Positions 1-8,443 are shown, counted from the first letter of the stretch. The stretch is DNA of 36,646 nucleotides from Clostridiaceae bacterium UBA5444 (GCA_002426575.1 DIRE01000014.1:1933-38578), one strand, 5' to 3'. The notes: generated from the sequence alone by a model not told the origin. Made by a program: numbers and translations.

Positions 1-63
1 CCGAAAGGTTGAATTGGTGAAATTCCAATACCGACAGTAAAGTCTGGATGGTAGAAGAGATAC
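1..63 (+). promoter_or_regulatory. FMN riboswitch (RFN element), 3' part, truncated by window edge
   Basis: Seen: the conserved RFN 3' half is present, including GGTGAAATTCC, ACCGACAGT, AGTCTGGATGG and the closing AGAAGAGA that pairs in P1. The 5' half lies outside the window. Known: this aptamer binds FMN and normally turns off riboflavin synthesis or uptake genes. It sits directly upstream of a terminator hairpin and of ribU, so transcriptional attenuation of riboflavin uptake by FMN is the expected role. Confidence 0.93.
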
Positions 64-101
64 TTGCAAATGTGAGCAAAAATTTTTCTACGATTATTAG
101 G

Positions 102-127
102 CCTCTGAAGATTCCGGAGGTTTTTTT
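102..127 (+). terminator. Riboswitch-controlled intrinsic terminator
   Basis: A short G+C-rich hairpin (CCTCTG at 102-107 pairing with CGGAGG at 115-120) is followed by seven T residues. It lies between the FMN aptamer and the ribU ribosome binding site, as expected for the expression platform of a transcription-terminating RFN switch. Confidence 0.8.
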
Positions 128-185
128 ATTTTGCTTACAGCCTCTGAATCTTTATTTAGTGCATGGCACATGGAGGAAAGAAAAT

Positions 186-797
186 ATGAAAAGTGAATTA
201 TCAGTAAAACAAAGAAATAACACAAAAATAATAGCAAAGGTTGGAGTCTTATCTGCAGTGGCGGCTGTATTAATGCTGCTTGAATTTCCCTTGTGGTTCG
301 CTCCGGGTTTTTATGAACTGGACTTCAGTGAGGTACCGGTTCTTCTCGGAACATTTGCTTTGGGTCCTGCTGCGGGAGTTTCAATTGAATTTGTAAAAAT
401 ATTGATTAATTTCGTAATAAACGGCACAGACACAGGTGGAATAGGTGAATTAGCAAATTTCATTGTAGGATGCTCTTTTGTAATTCCTGCAGGATTTATC
501 TACAAACATAAAAAGACCTTTTTTACGGCAATAATGGGCTTAGTAGCCGGAACGCTTGGTTTAACTATAGTGGGTTCCATTATAAACTACTATTTATTGC
601 TTCCGGTATATTCAAAAATATACGGATGGCCTATTCAGGCATTCATAGATATGGGGAATGCCATAAACCCTTCCATTATAAACTTAAAAACTTTTGTAAT
701 GTATGCGGTGGTTCCGTTTAACCTGCTAAAAGGATTAGCAGTTTCATCGATTACATTACTCATATACAAAAAAATATCACCTGTACTGCACAGGTGA
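186..797 (+). CDS. ribU: Riboflavin ECF transporter substrate-binding protein RibU
   Basis: S component of an energy-coupling factor transporter that binds riboflavin in the membrane and works with the shared EcfAA'T module, which is not in this window. The 203-residue protein is almost entirely hydrophobic helices and carries the RibU-typical stretch LEFPLWFAP followed by FYELDFSEVP and LLGTFALGP near residues 35-65. The start at 186 is chosen because GGAGG lies nine bases upstream; an open frame continues back to position 48 but would run through the riboswitch terminator. The upstream FMN riboswitch fixes the substrate as riboflavin or FMN. It converges on the RNase P RNA gene, with a bidirectional terminator between them. 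Confidence 0.93.
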   Translation: MKSELSVKQRNNTKIIAKVGVLSAVAAVLMLLEFPLWFAPGFYELDFSEVPVLLGTFALGPAAGVSIEFVKILINFVINGTDTGGIGELANFIVGCSFVIPAGFIYKHKKTFFTAIMGLVAGTLGLTIVGSIINYYLLLPVYSKIYGWPIQAFIDMGNAINPSIINLKTFVMYAVVPFNLLKGLAVSSITLLIYKKISPVLHR

Positions 798-862
798 AAA
801 TTAAAATTATAAGTTTCATACCTTATAGTACTTATTTATCAACGAAAAATAAATATTTAATA

Positions 863-901
863 AAAAAATTACCATTAAAAACTAAAAACGGTAATTTTTT
901 T
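863..901. terminator. Bidirectional intrinsic terminator between ribU and rnpB
   Basis: AAAAAATTACC (863-873) and GGTAATTTTTTT (890-901) form an AT-rich stem with T tracts on both strands. It can end ribU transcripts on plus and RNase P RNA transcripts on minus. Confidence 0.8.
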
Positions 902-968
902 ATTATGTATGCAAAGTGTTGGCAAGCAAACTTAATATATTAATTTTTCATTTCAATTTCAATAGAAG

Positions 969-1372
969 AGTAAATACATAAGCCGAGTTTTGTATTAAAC
1001 AGTCATCTGTCTACGCCTGTCGTTGCCGACAGACTCAGGCGGCCTACCATTTGGACTGTGACGAGCAGCCACTCTACGGTCCGTTTTTGGCCTTGCTCCA
1101 GGTGGGGTTTACATAGCCGGCTAGTCGCCTAACCGCTGGTGAGCTCTTACCTCGCCTTTCCATCCTTACCACGTAATCCAATCATTACTTTCACCAATAA
1201 ATCCAGTATAAGGTCTATGCCATGTACCGAATAGAAGGTTTGGCGGTATATTTCTGTTGCACTATCCTTGAAGTCACCTTCACCGGGGGTTACCCGGCAC
1301 CCTGCCCTACGGAGCTCGGACTTTCCTCTCCTGCAACTTTTCAGTATTGCAGCAGCGATCACCTAATTTACT
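969..1372 (-). ncRNA. rnpB: RNase P RNA (bacterial type A architecture)
   Basis: Catalytic RNA that removes 5' leaders from pre-tRNAs. On minus, conserved blocks occur in order: GAGGAAAGTCCGAGCTCC, AGGGCAGGGTGCCGGGTAA, AGTGCAACAGAAATATACCGCC, GGTAAGGATGGAAAGGCGAGG, TAAACCCCACCTGGAGCAAGG, and GGTAGGCCGCCTGAG, before the terminal CTCGGCTTAT. The ends are set by the P1 helix: AGTAAAT at 1372-1366 pairs with ATTTACT at 975-969, giving about 404 nt. The P15-P17 region with the tRNA CCA-binding GGT is present. A good -35/-10 lies just upstream and a terminator downstream. Two overlapping open frames here (71 and 63 codons) are spurious. Confidence 0.96.
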
Positions 1373-1395
1373 TACATACTTCAACTTCAATTAGT

Positions 1396-1424
1396 ATAAT
1401 ACCACAGATATAATATTAATTCAA
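1396..1424 (-). promoter_or_regulatory. SigA-type promoter of rnpB
   Basis: On minus, TTGAAT (1424-1419), a 17-base spacer and TATTAT (1401-1396) place the start about 15 bases before the P1 helix of RNase P RNA. An overlapping TATACT (1398-1393) is an alternative -10. Confidence 0.6.
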
Positions 1425-1469
1425 ATGTATATTACTACGTTTTTATCCCTTTATTTGTAATGTTTGTAT

Positions 1470-2177
1470 TTATTCTCCCTTATAGAGTATTCTACCACAA
1501 TAATCACAATAGCATAGGCAATTATCTCTTTTAAATACGTCTAAAAGGCTGGCACTAATCTTTACGCTGCACCCTGTGCATATGCCATTATCAACCTTAG
1601 AGACTGGATCTGAATACCTTTGATATAAAGCATTGTATTTATCTAGTAAGGGTTTATCAATATGCTTTATAACCTCTTCTCTTTTTTTATTTAGATCCTT
1701 CAAAGCCATTGTATTTTTTTCCTTCTCCTCTATATATTCTGCTTTAAGCTTGTCATATTCGTTTTTAATATTGATTAATTCTGATCTTTTACATCTTATA
1801 GATTTTTTTAGGCTTTCACTTTCATCCATTATGCCTAGAGTCTCATCTTCAATTATGCTGATCTTATCTTTATAATTTTCTATCTCTTTTTGCATTTTAT
1901 CAACTGATTTTAAATCATAACCTTCATTATATAGCCTCTCATTGCTATTTTTAAGTTTATCATCTAAATGTTTAAGTTCCATATTAAGTTTTAATATTCT
2001 TTTGTCTATATCATCTAATCTTTCAGCCTCTTTAGTAAGCTCTTCCTTTATTGCCTCAAACCTCTTTTTAATATCAGAAAGTTTTTTGTAGCAGGTTTTA
2101 TCCTCTATACTTCTTTCTACTTTTCTTTTCTCCAAATCATTACACTGCAAATACCATATAAGTTCCGTCTGAATCAT
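1470..2177 (-). CDS. Zinc-ribbon coiled-coil protein (DUF164 / CdsZ-like)
   Basis: A 235-residue protein. Roughly residues 10-185 are a long charged coiled-coil hairpin. The C-terminus is a C4 zinc ribbon: CTGC about 30 residues before the end, then CDYCGRILY. This layout matches the C4-type zinc ribbon family that includes Helicobacter HP0958; in Firmicutes the gene is commonly next to nif3 and trmK as here. Start chosen at 2177 because GGAGGG stands seven bases upstream; the 19-codon upstream extension has no ribosome binding site and overlaps the terminator after nif3. The exact role in Clostridia is uncertain; some family members have been linked to nucleic-acid or ribosome-associated functions. 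Confidence 0.8.
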   Translation of the reverse strand: MIQTELIWYLQCNDLEKRKVERSIEDKTCYKKLSDIKKRFEAIKEELTKEAERLDDIDKRILKLNMELKHLDDKLKNSNERLYNEGYDLKSVDKMQKEIENYKDKISIIEDETLGIMDESESLKKSIRCKRSELINIKNEYDKLKAEYIEEKEKNTMALKDLNKKREEVIKHIDKPLLDKYNALYQRYSDPVSKVDNGICTGCSVKISASLLDVFKRDNCLCYCDYCGRILYKGE

Positions 2178-2194
2178 TAAATATCCCTCCATAC

Positions 2195-2228
2195 AAAAAA
2201 ATAAAGTATAGAAAAGCTCTATACTTTT
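2195..2228 (-). terminator. Intrinsic terminator overlapping the nif3 stop codon
   Basis: On minus, AAAGTATAGA and TCTATACTTT form a 10-bp stem around the nif3 TAG (2221-2219), followed by ATTTTTTT. The downstream zinc-ribbon gene starts only 18 bases later, so its transcription must depend on read-through or on a promoter not evident here. Confidence 0.75.
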
Positions 2229-3025
2229 AACCATGGGCTAGTATTACTTTTTGACAGTTCTATTTTTATATTGATTCCTTTCATAAAAAGCTGATTTTCT
2301 AAAGAGAATAAAAGATTCTCCATATAAATATCCTCTGATGCAAAATGCCCTGGGTCTATAATCTTAAGTCCCATGGATCTAGCATCACAGGCATCATGAT
2401 ACTTTATATCACCAGTTATGTATACATCACACCCTAGACCATATACCTTCTCAATAAAGTCTGCTCCACTGCCGCTTAAAACCCCTACTTTCGAAACCAT
2501 ATCATCTAGATTCCCTTCCACGTTTAGATAATCTATTTTAAGTATATCCTTAACAATTAGTGCTAAATTTTTTAAAGAAATTGGCTTTTCAAGGTTTCCA
2601 ATCCTGCCAAGGCCGTATGATTTATCATCTTCATATACCTTTTCTATAAAAGAAGTATCTTTAAGATTTAACTTTTGCGCAAGAAAATAATTTATTCCTC
2701 TTTCTGCACAATCTAAATTTGTGTGAGCCGAATAAACATTAATCCCATTTAATATTAGATCATATACAAGCTTCTCTTTAGGATTGTTCCTGTTAATTGA
2801 TTTTAGCGGGGAAAATATAACGGGATGGTGGGATATTATGAGATTTGCACCCTTATTTATAGCTTCTTTAAGCACCTCTTCATTTACATCAAGGGATACT
2901 AATATAGAATTTATATTGAAGTTTTCGTCCCCTATTAAAAGTCCATAGTTATCCCACTCATACCCAAGGTATAAAGGCGCTATATCTTCCATAATACTTA
3001 TAATTTCGCTGCATTTTATAGACAC
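2219..3025 (-). CDS. Nif3-like dinuclear metal-centre protein (YqfO short form)
   Basis: Member of the Nif3/YqfO family, homohexameric proteins with a two-metal site and an unsettled biochemical role (GTP cyclohydrolase I type 2 is a common annotation). Visible ligands: ISHHP with H66 and H67, AHTNLD with H101 and D105, and a C-terminal block containing DPGHFASED. At 268 residues it lacks the central PII-like insertion of B. subtilis YqfO. It starts with GTG at 3025, with GAGGGGG seven bases upstream, and overlaps the end of trmK by 10 bp, indicating translational coupling. The trmK-nif3 pairing is widespread in Firmicutes. Confidence 0.9.
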   Translation of the reverse strand: MSIKCSEIISIMEDIAPLYLGYEWDNYGLLIGDENFNINSILVSLDVNEEVLKEAINKGANLIISHHPVIFSPLKSINRNNPKEKLVYDLILNGINVYSAHTNLDCAERGINYFLAQKLNLKDTSFIEKVYEDDKSYGLGRIGNLEKPISLKNLALIVKDILKIDYLNVEGNLDDMVSKVGVLSGSGADFIEKVYGLGCDVYITGDIKYHDACDARSMGLKIIDPGHFASEDIYMENLLFSLENQLFMKGINIKIELSKSNTSPWLKV

Positions 3026-3705
3026 TTTAGCACCCCCTCATATTTTTTAAGCTTATATCTGCATTCCTTAAGCCTCTCTTGTGCTGATATAGAATCTATA
3101 TTTTGGACTTTACTAATAACCTTTATTATTTCCCGCCTTTTTAATTCTACATATTCCTCAAGAAGAGGATCTTTATTTTCTATTAATTTTTTACCTATTT
3201 CAAAGTATATTTCATCATCTATATAATCTTGTCCATGGCATACTGACATTACCTGATATATTTTGTTATTTTCTTTCACCAATGAGTTATCGTAAATTTT
3301 AAATTCATTATTATATAAATACTCTGCTACAGATTCTATAGCTTGCATTGGCTGTATAATAAAATTTTCTATGGTATCTGCTATATGCTTTCCATCTTCT
3401 AGTATATCACATATAAGGCAGCCTCCCATACCTGCTATGATAGCACAGTCTACCTCACCTTTTTTTATAGGTCTAAGGCCTGACCCATTCCTAAGATAGA
3501 TTTTGTCCTCTAGATTATATATGGAAATGTTCTTCCTTGCCTTTTCAATAGGACCTTTTCTTACATCTGTAGCAATTGAAAATTTACATATTTCATTTTT
3601 TGTAAGATATATTGGAATGTACCCATGATCCGTACCAATATCTGCAACCCTAGAGCCTATTGATACTTTATCTGCAACGGTTTTTAGCCTTCCTGTTAAT
3701 TTCAT
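3016..3705 (-). CDS. trmK: tRNA (adenine22-N1)-methyltransferase TrmK
   Basis: S-adenosylmethionine-dependent enzyme forming m1A22 in tRNA. The N-terminal Rossmann fold has motif I ADIGTDHGYIP near residues 22-32 and the family's AIIAGMGG motif near residue 90. Length (229-230 aa) is normal, with a C-terminal coiled-coil tail. Two ATG codons are adjacent at 3708 and 3705; the GAGG site is only three bases from the first and six from the second, so 3705 is preferred. It sits between rpoD and nif3, the common Firmicute order, and is separated from rpoD by a terminator, so it probably has its own promoter (a TATAAT lies in the upstream gap). Confidence 0.92.
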   Translation of the reverse strand: MKLTGRLKTVADKVSIGSRVADIGTDHGYIPIYLTKNEICKFSIATDVRKGPIEKARKNISIYNLEDKIYLRNGSGLRPIKKGEVDCAIIAGMGGCLICDILEDGKHIADTIENFIIQPMQAIESVAEYLYNNEFKIYDNSLVKENNKIYQVMSVCHGQDYIDDEIYFEIGKKLIENKDPLLEEYVELKRREIIKVISKVQNIDSISAQERLKECRYKLKKYEGVLKCL

Positions 3706-3755
3706 CATAAACCTCTATCTATTATTATTTATATTATATCATACCATAAAAACAT

Positions 3756-3784
3756 AAAAAGCAATGATTTGCTCATTGCTTTTT
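3756..3784 (-). terminator. Intrinsic terminator after rpoD
   Basis: AAAAAGCAATGA and TCATTGCTTTTT form a perfect 12-bp inverted repeat around a five-base loop. Read on minus it closes the dnaG-rpoD transcript 50 bases after the rpoD stop; the sequence is symmetric and could work in both directions. Confidence 0.85.
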
Positions 3785-3836
3785 ATAAAACTTTTAAAGT
3801 CTCTAAAATACTGAAATAAAATAATATTAGCGATAA

Positions 3837-4949
3837 TTAATCAAGATAATCTTTAAGCTTCTTACTTCTGCTTGGATGTCTTAACTTCCTTAATGCTTTT
3901 GCTTCTATCTGCCTTATTCTCTCTCTAGTTACATTAAATTCTTTTCCAACTTCCTCTAGAGTTCTTGCCCTTCCATCATCTAGTCCAAACCTTAGCCTTA
4001 ATACCTTCTCTTCTCTTGGGGTTAATGTATCTAAAACATCAATTAGCTGCTCTTTAAGAAGTGTAAAGGCTGCAGCTTCTGCTGGTGCTGGCGCATCTTC
4101 ATCAGGTATAAAATCGCCAAGATGGCTATCCTCTTCTTCTCCAATAGGAGTTTCAAGAGATACAGGCTCTTGTGCTATCTTCATTATCTCTCTTACTTTA
4201 TCAGGAGGCATTTCGAGTTCCTCAGCTATTTCTTCAGGGGTAGGTTCCCTTCCAAGTTCCTGAAGAAGCTGCCTTGATACTCTAATAAGTTTATTTATAG
4301 TCTCTACCATATGAACCGGAATTCTAATTGTTCTAGCCTGGTCTGCTATAGCTCTTGTAATTGCCTGCCTTATCCACCATGTAGCATAGGTACTAAACTT
4401 ATAACCCTTAGTATAATCAAACTTTTCAACCGCTTTTAAAAGTCCTAGGTTACCTTCCTGTATTAAATCTAGAAATTGCATGCCCCTTCCCACATACCTT
4501 TTTGCGATACTTACAACGAGTCTTAAGTTTGCTTCTGCAAGCCTCTTTTTAGCTTCCTCGTCTCCTTGTTCCATCCTCTTTGCAAGTGCAACTTCCTCTT
4601 CAGCTGTAAGCAGTGGTACTTTGCCTATCTCTTTTAAATACATCCTTACAGGGTCATCTATTGCTATGCCGGCAGGTACACTTATCTCTTTTTCTGGTTT
4701 TTCTTCCTCTTCCTCTTCCCCTTCTCCTTCTCCTTCTTCTCCAGATAACTCTTTGGGGATATCCTCTATATCACCTATTATGTCGATATTCATTGATTCT
4801 AGAACTTCATATACCTTTTCTATCTGCTCTGGAACTAGATCAATCTCTTCTAGCGCATCCATTATTTCTTTATATGTTAAAGTCCCATTCTTTTTGCCCT
4901 TTTCAATGAGTTGTTTTACAAAACTCATCTTTGTATTCTTGTCTTTCAA
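3837..4949 (-). CDS. rpoD: Housekeeping RNA polymerase sigma factor RpoD (SigA)
   Basis: Primary sigma-70 factor, 370 residues, the size of Firmicute SigA. Region 1.1 is followed by an acidic linker at residues 70-88; region 1.2 starts at DDPVRMYLKEIG; region 2 contains DLIQEGNLGLLKAVEKFDY and YATWWIRQAITRAIADQAR (-10 binding); region 4.2 has the HTH VTRERIRQIEAKALRKLR. The start codon is TTG at 4949: AAAGGAGG (4965-4958) is eight bases upstream, while the first ATG (residue 8) would be about 29 bases from it. It follows dnaG by 37 bp in the conserved macromolecular-synthesis operon. A SigH-type promoter before yqxD probably also feeds it. Confidence 0.97.
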   Translation of the reverse strand: MKDKNTKMSFVKQLIEKGKKNGTLTYKEIMDALEEIDLVPEQIEKVYEVLESMNIDIIGDIEDIPKELSGEEGEGEGEEEEEEKPEKEISVPAGIAIDDPVRMYLKEIGKVPLLTAEEEVALAKRMEQGDEEAKKRLAEANLRLVVSIAKRYVGRGMQFLDLIQEGNLGLLKAVEKFDYTKGYKFSTYATWWIRQAITRAIADQARTIRIPVHMVETINKLIRVSRQLLQELGREPTPEEIAEELEMPPDKVREIMKIAQEPVSLETPIGEEEDSHLGDFIPDEDAPAPAEAAAFTLLKEQLIDVLDTLTPREEKVLRLRFGLDDGRARTLEEVGKEFNVTRERIRQIEAKALRKLRHPSRSKKLKDYLD

Positions 4950-4986
4950 TGATAGTGCCTCCTTTCAAAAGCTATAGAGTTAAAAA

Positions 4987-6780
4987 CTAAATCATTCTCA
5001 GTTTTTTCTCGATTTCCATTAATTCATTAAGTAATTTTGCAGAAGCCCCTATATCTCCTTTTTCGTCACATTCTCTAGCTTGAGTTGTTATTTGCTCTTT
5101 CCTGCTCTGCAATCTATGCTTATTAATCAAACCTATATAATCATCAATCATTTCGTCTAAGTTAGCATTATATTTCACATTAGTCTCAAATATTTGTGTC
5201 ACTTTAGCCATAGCCTCTGTGGTATCAAACATATTTATAATTGATGCGGGGTTTACATCTTTACCTTGTTTTATATCTTTATAAATAGCATTTGCAACTT
5301 TTCTATATATATCATCATTAAAGTCTTCCCATGATAATTTCTTTTCAATAGCATCAAAGCACTCCCTGTTTTCCCATATAACGTGCAAAATAGATCTTTC
5401 TGCTTTTAGGTATGCAGGTTCTAAATATAATTTTTGTCCATCAATCCTATTATTATACCTATTATTACCACTAATATACTTCTGCTTATCATCATTTGCC
5501 TTAATTCTTTTTATTTCTTCATATAATGCAGAGGATGATATGCCTGTTTCTGCTGATAGCTTTACAGCATATGCGTCAACTATTATTGGATCATTTATTT
5601 GAGCCAAGGCCTCAGCTGATGATTTAATAAATCCTATCTTTCCTTCTGTTGTTGACAAATCATACCCTTCGCTGCTTCTTCTTATTACATATTCGGTAAG
5701 TGGCATAGCCTTTTTAACAGCTTTTAAAAAGGCTTCCTCCCCTTCAGACCTTATAAACTCATCAGGATCCTTACTCCTTGGAAGGTTAACTATTTTTACA
5801 TCACACCCCGCATTAGTTAAAATATCTAGCCCTCTAAGTGTAGCCTCTCTGCCGGCACTGTCTGAATCGTAGCATATATAAACCTCATCACAATATCTTT
5901 TTAACAATTTTGCTTGATTTATAGTTAATGCAGTACCAAGGGACGCAACCACGTTTGAAATACCATATTGATGCAAGGCTATAGCATCCATGTACCCTTC
6001 AACTATAATAATTTTTCTGTCAGTATTAATCTTTGATACAATATTTAATCCATAAAGATTATATCCTTTATTGAATATAATCGTCTCAGGGGAGTTTAGG
6101 TATTTAGGCTTAGAATCGTCAAGAACTCTTCCCCCAAATCCTATAACCCTTCCTCTAACATCAATAACTGGGAACATAACTCTATTCCTAAACCTGTCGT
6201 AGTAACCGGAAGTTTCCTTTTTAATTATGAGCCCAGACTTCTCAATTAATTCTGGCTTAAATCCCTTAGATGTTAAATACTTATATAATGAGTCCCAACT
6301 ATCTAAGGAAAAACCTAACCCAAACTTATTTATTATATCACTATTTATACCCCTGTTTCTGAAATAGTCTAAAGCATTCAAATTTTTTTTATTATGCAAA
6401 TTATAATAGAAGTATCTTGCAGTCTCTTTGTTTAAATTATAAAGCTCCTTTTTTAATTTTATTTTACTATCATCTATGTTTGCTGATTTATCAGGTATAA
6501 TTACATTAGCTCTCTCTGCAAGCATTATTACTGCATCTACAAAACCTAAATTCCTATATTTCATTACAAAAGAAATAACATTGCCACCTTCTCCACAGCC
6601 AAAGCAATGATATATCTGTTTATCTTGATTAACCATAAATGAAGGTGTCTTCTCATTGTGGAAAGGACACAATCCAACATAATTCTTTCCCTTCTTTTTT
6701 AAAGGAATTGATTCTGATATAACATCTACTATATCGTTATACTCCCTAACCCTTTCAATTACATCTTCGGGTATTAGCAT
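4987..6780 (-). CDS. dnaG: DNA primase DnaG
   Basis: Synthesises RNA primers at replication forks. The order is typical: N-terminal zinc finger (CPFHNEKTPSF then HCFGCGEGG, residues about 35-65), catalytic core with TOPRIM motifs EGYMDAIALHQ and YDSDSAG near residues 260-310, then a helicase-binding C-terminal domain. Length 597 aa is normal. Start set at 6780, where AGGTGG is four bases upstream; an in-frame ATG six codons earlier has no ribosome binding site. The gene lies between yqxD and rpoD, the usual Firmicute arrangement. Confidence 0.97.
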   Translation of the reverse strand: MLIPEDVIERVREYNDIVDVISESIPLKKKGKNYVGLCPFHNEKTPSFMVNQDKQIYHCFGCGEGGNVISFVMKYRNLGFVDAVIMLAERANVIIPDKSANIDDSKIKLKKELYNLNKETARYFYYNLHNKKNLNALDYFRNRGINSDIINKFGLGFSLDSWDSLYKYLTSKGFKPELIEKSGLIIKKETSGYYDRFRNRVMFPVIDVRGRVIGFGGRVLDDSKPKYLNSPETIIFNKGYNLYGLNIVSKINTDRKIIIVEGYMDAIALHQYGISNVVASLGTALTINQAKLLKRYCDEVYICYDSDSAGREATLRGLDILTNAGCDVKIVNLPRSKDPDEFIRSEGEEAFLKAVKKAMPLTEYVIRRSSEGYDLSTTEGKIGFIKSSAEALAQINDPIIVDAYAVKLSAETGISSSALYEEIKRIKANDDKQKYISGNNRYNNRIDGQKLYLEPAYLKAERSILHVIWENRECFDAIEKKLSWEDFNDDIYRKVANAIYKDIKQGKDVNPASIINMFDTTEAMAKVTQIFETNVKYNANLDEMIDDYIGLINKHRLQSRKEQITTQARECDEKGDIGASAKLLNELMEIEKKLRMI

Positions 6781-6881
6781 ATAACCACCTAATTTCATAT
6801 ATTTAAAATTCGCTATTATTTCTTTTTTCCCTTCTTTATATCGTTAATTAAATAAAAAATATAAAAATCCCCATCTCTTTT

Positions 6882-7340
6882 TTATGTTTCGAGTTGAGGC
6901 CTCAAATTTTGTAGTATAATCTTTTCCAGATTTCTTTTGAACCTGAAATCATCCCTGCTATTTCTTTTAGGAGGGCCTTTAGTTCTTCCACCATACTCTC
7001 TAATCTTTTGGTTTATGTATCTTATACTTAATAATTCATCTATATTATTAATATCAATTATATTTCCAGTAAATGACAAGCATATACATCTTTTCATAAT
7101 ACAAAGGCTTGCAAGCCCATAATCACTAGTAATTACTATATCCCCTCCAGATACTCTATTTACTATAGCCATATCTGCTGCTTGAGGATCGCTATCCACA
7201 TATATTACTTCTCTGCCACAATTAGCATCTGAATAATGCTTAATAGACATTATAATTATAACTTCAACATCATATTTTGCAGATAAATCATAAGCTATAT
7301 CTTTTGAAGGACATGCATCACCATCAATAAAAATTTTCAT
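6882..7340 (-). CDS. YqxD/YaiI family protein (UPF0178)
   Basis: A 152-residue protein of the YaiI/YqxD family, a NYN/PIN-like fold with conserved acidic residues. Visible are the N-terminal KIFIDGDACP, the central VYVDSDPQAAD-like block and ITSDYGLAS, and a basic tail rich in arginine and lysine. Nuclease activity is suspected from the fold but the function is not established. In Bacillus and Clostridium it commonly precedes dnaG-rpoD, as here. The ribosome binding site (GAGG, AGG) is weak. A strong SigH promoter match lies about 60 bp upstream. Confidence 0.87.
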   Translation of the reverse strand: MKIFIDGDACPSKDIAYDLSAKYDVEVIIIMSIKHYSDANCGREVIYVDSDPQAADMAIVNRVSGGDIVITSDYGLASLCIMKRCICLSFTGNIIDINNIDELLSIRYINQKIREYGGRTKGPPKRNSRDDFRFKRNLEKIILQNLRPQLET

Positions 7341-7400
7341 AAATATTACCTGTTCCTCGTAGTTTTTTTAAATAATCAATTTTTCTATGCGAAATTCTAT

Positions 7401-7427
7401 ATTCGACATAATAGCAAGAAATCCTTT
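7401..7427 (-). promoter_or_regulatory. SigH-type promoter upstream of yqxD-dnaG-rpoD
   Basis: On minus, AAAGGATTT (7427-7419), an 11-base spacer and GTCGAAT (7407-7401) match the SigH consensus RNAGGAWWW-N11/12-RNNGAAT at every defined position. It lies in the gap between dgt and yqxD, about 60 bases before the yqxD start. In B. subtilis the sigA operon is known to have a SigH-dependent promoter, so the position makes biological sense. The match is seen; its use is inferred. Confidence 0.65.
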
Positions 7428-7447
7428 TTTTTTAATAATATTAAAGA

Positions 7448-8443
7448 TTATCTCCATGGCTCTGGTATAAATAATTTTGAAAATGTGTTTACTGCATATA
7501 TATCTGTCATACCTGCTATATAATCGCAAACAACTCTTTCTTCTCCATCGCTTAAAAGCCTATGTCTAAATTCTTGCGGAAGATATTCAGTATTCATTAT
7601 AAAAAATTTAAATAAAGCTTCTACAACATACTTTGCCTTTTCCTCCTCCTCTTTAGCCTTTGATCCTACATATATATTGTTAAACATAAATTCCCTAAGA
7701 CTATCTGTTGCACCCTTTACATTTGTGCTCATCTTTATATAATCTTTCCCCATACTAGAATTTACTACATCAGTAATCATTGTATTTATCCTAGCAGAAT
7801 GTGAATCCCCAAGCACATCAATACACCTCTCTGGTATATCTGTCTCCTCTATTAAAGAGGCCCTTATAGCGTCATCTATATCATGATTTATATATGCAAT
7901 TCTATCTGCAAATTTTATAATACATCCCTCAAGAGTTTCTGCAGTATTTTTACCACAGTGGTTAACTATTCCGTCTCTAACCTCATATGTTAAATTCATT
8001 CCAACTCCATCTTCTAATCTTTCAACAATTCTTAAGCTCTGTTCATTATGCTTAAACCCCATGCTGCATATTTCATTAAGCACAGTTTCCCCTGTATGCC
8101 CAAATGGGGTGTGTCCTAAGTCATGTCCTAGCGCAATTGCTTCTGTAAGGTCCTCATTCAATCTAAGGGCTCTTGCTATTGTTCTTGCTATCTGAGCTAC
8201 CTCTAAAGTATGCGTTAATCTTGTCCTATAATGATCTCCCTCTGGAGCTATGAATACTTGGGTTTTATGCTTTAGTCTTCTGAATGATTTAGAGTGTATT
8301 ATCCTGTCTCTATCCCTTTGATACTCCGTCCTTATTTCACATTTTTTTGTAGGTATTTCCCTTCCCTTTGAATTAATACTAAGTGACGCATATGGAGACA
8401 AAATCTGTCTTTCCAAATTCTCACAATACTCTCTAACAATCAT
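7448..8443 (-). CDS. dgt: Deoxyguanosinetriphosphate triphosphohydrolase-like HD protein
   Basis: HD-superfamily hydrolase that in characterised relatives cleaves dNTPs to nucleoside and triphosphate. The metal-binding residues are visible: RLTHTLEVAQ supplies the first H, ALGHDLGHTPFGHTGE the HD doublet and active-site region, and YINHDIDD the last D. Length 331 aa is that of the clostridial short Dgt-like family. Start at 8443 (ATG), with GGGGGG seven bases upstream; a TTG seven codons earlier would place the SD inside the coding region. It stands just before yqxD-dnaG-rpoD in the same direction, a frequent clostridial arrangement. Confidence 0.9.
   Translation of the reverse strand: MIVREYCENLERQILSPYASLSINSKGREIPTKKCEIRTEYQRDRDRIIHSKSFRRLKHKTQVFIAPEGDHYRTRLTHTLEVAQIARTIARALRLNEDLTEAIALGHDLGHTPFGHTGETVLNEICSMGFKHNEQSLRIVERLEDGVGMNLTYEVRDGIVNHCGKNTAETLEGCIIKFADRIAYINHDIDDAIRASLIEETDIPERCIDVLGDSHSARINTMITDVVNSSMGKDYIKMSTNVKGATDSLREFMFNNIYVGSKAKEEEEKAKYVVEALFKFFIMNTEYLPQEFRHRLLSDGEERVVCDYIAGMTDIYAVNTFSKLFIPEPWR

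Noticed and set aside
1147..1413. Two open frames (71 codons minus, 63 codons plus)
   Set aside because: They lie entirely within or across the RNase P RNA gene and have no protein-like features.
6894..6905. Perfect 12-bp palindrome TTGAGGCCTCAA
   Set aside because: It is within the last codons of yqxD, with no T tract and no other sign of a regulatory site.
7402..7408. TTCGACA, an exact Spo0A box core upstream of yqxD
   Set aside because: It coincides with the -10 of a full SigH promoter match, which explains the same bases better; a single 7-mer is also expected by chance in a window of this size.
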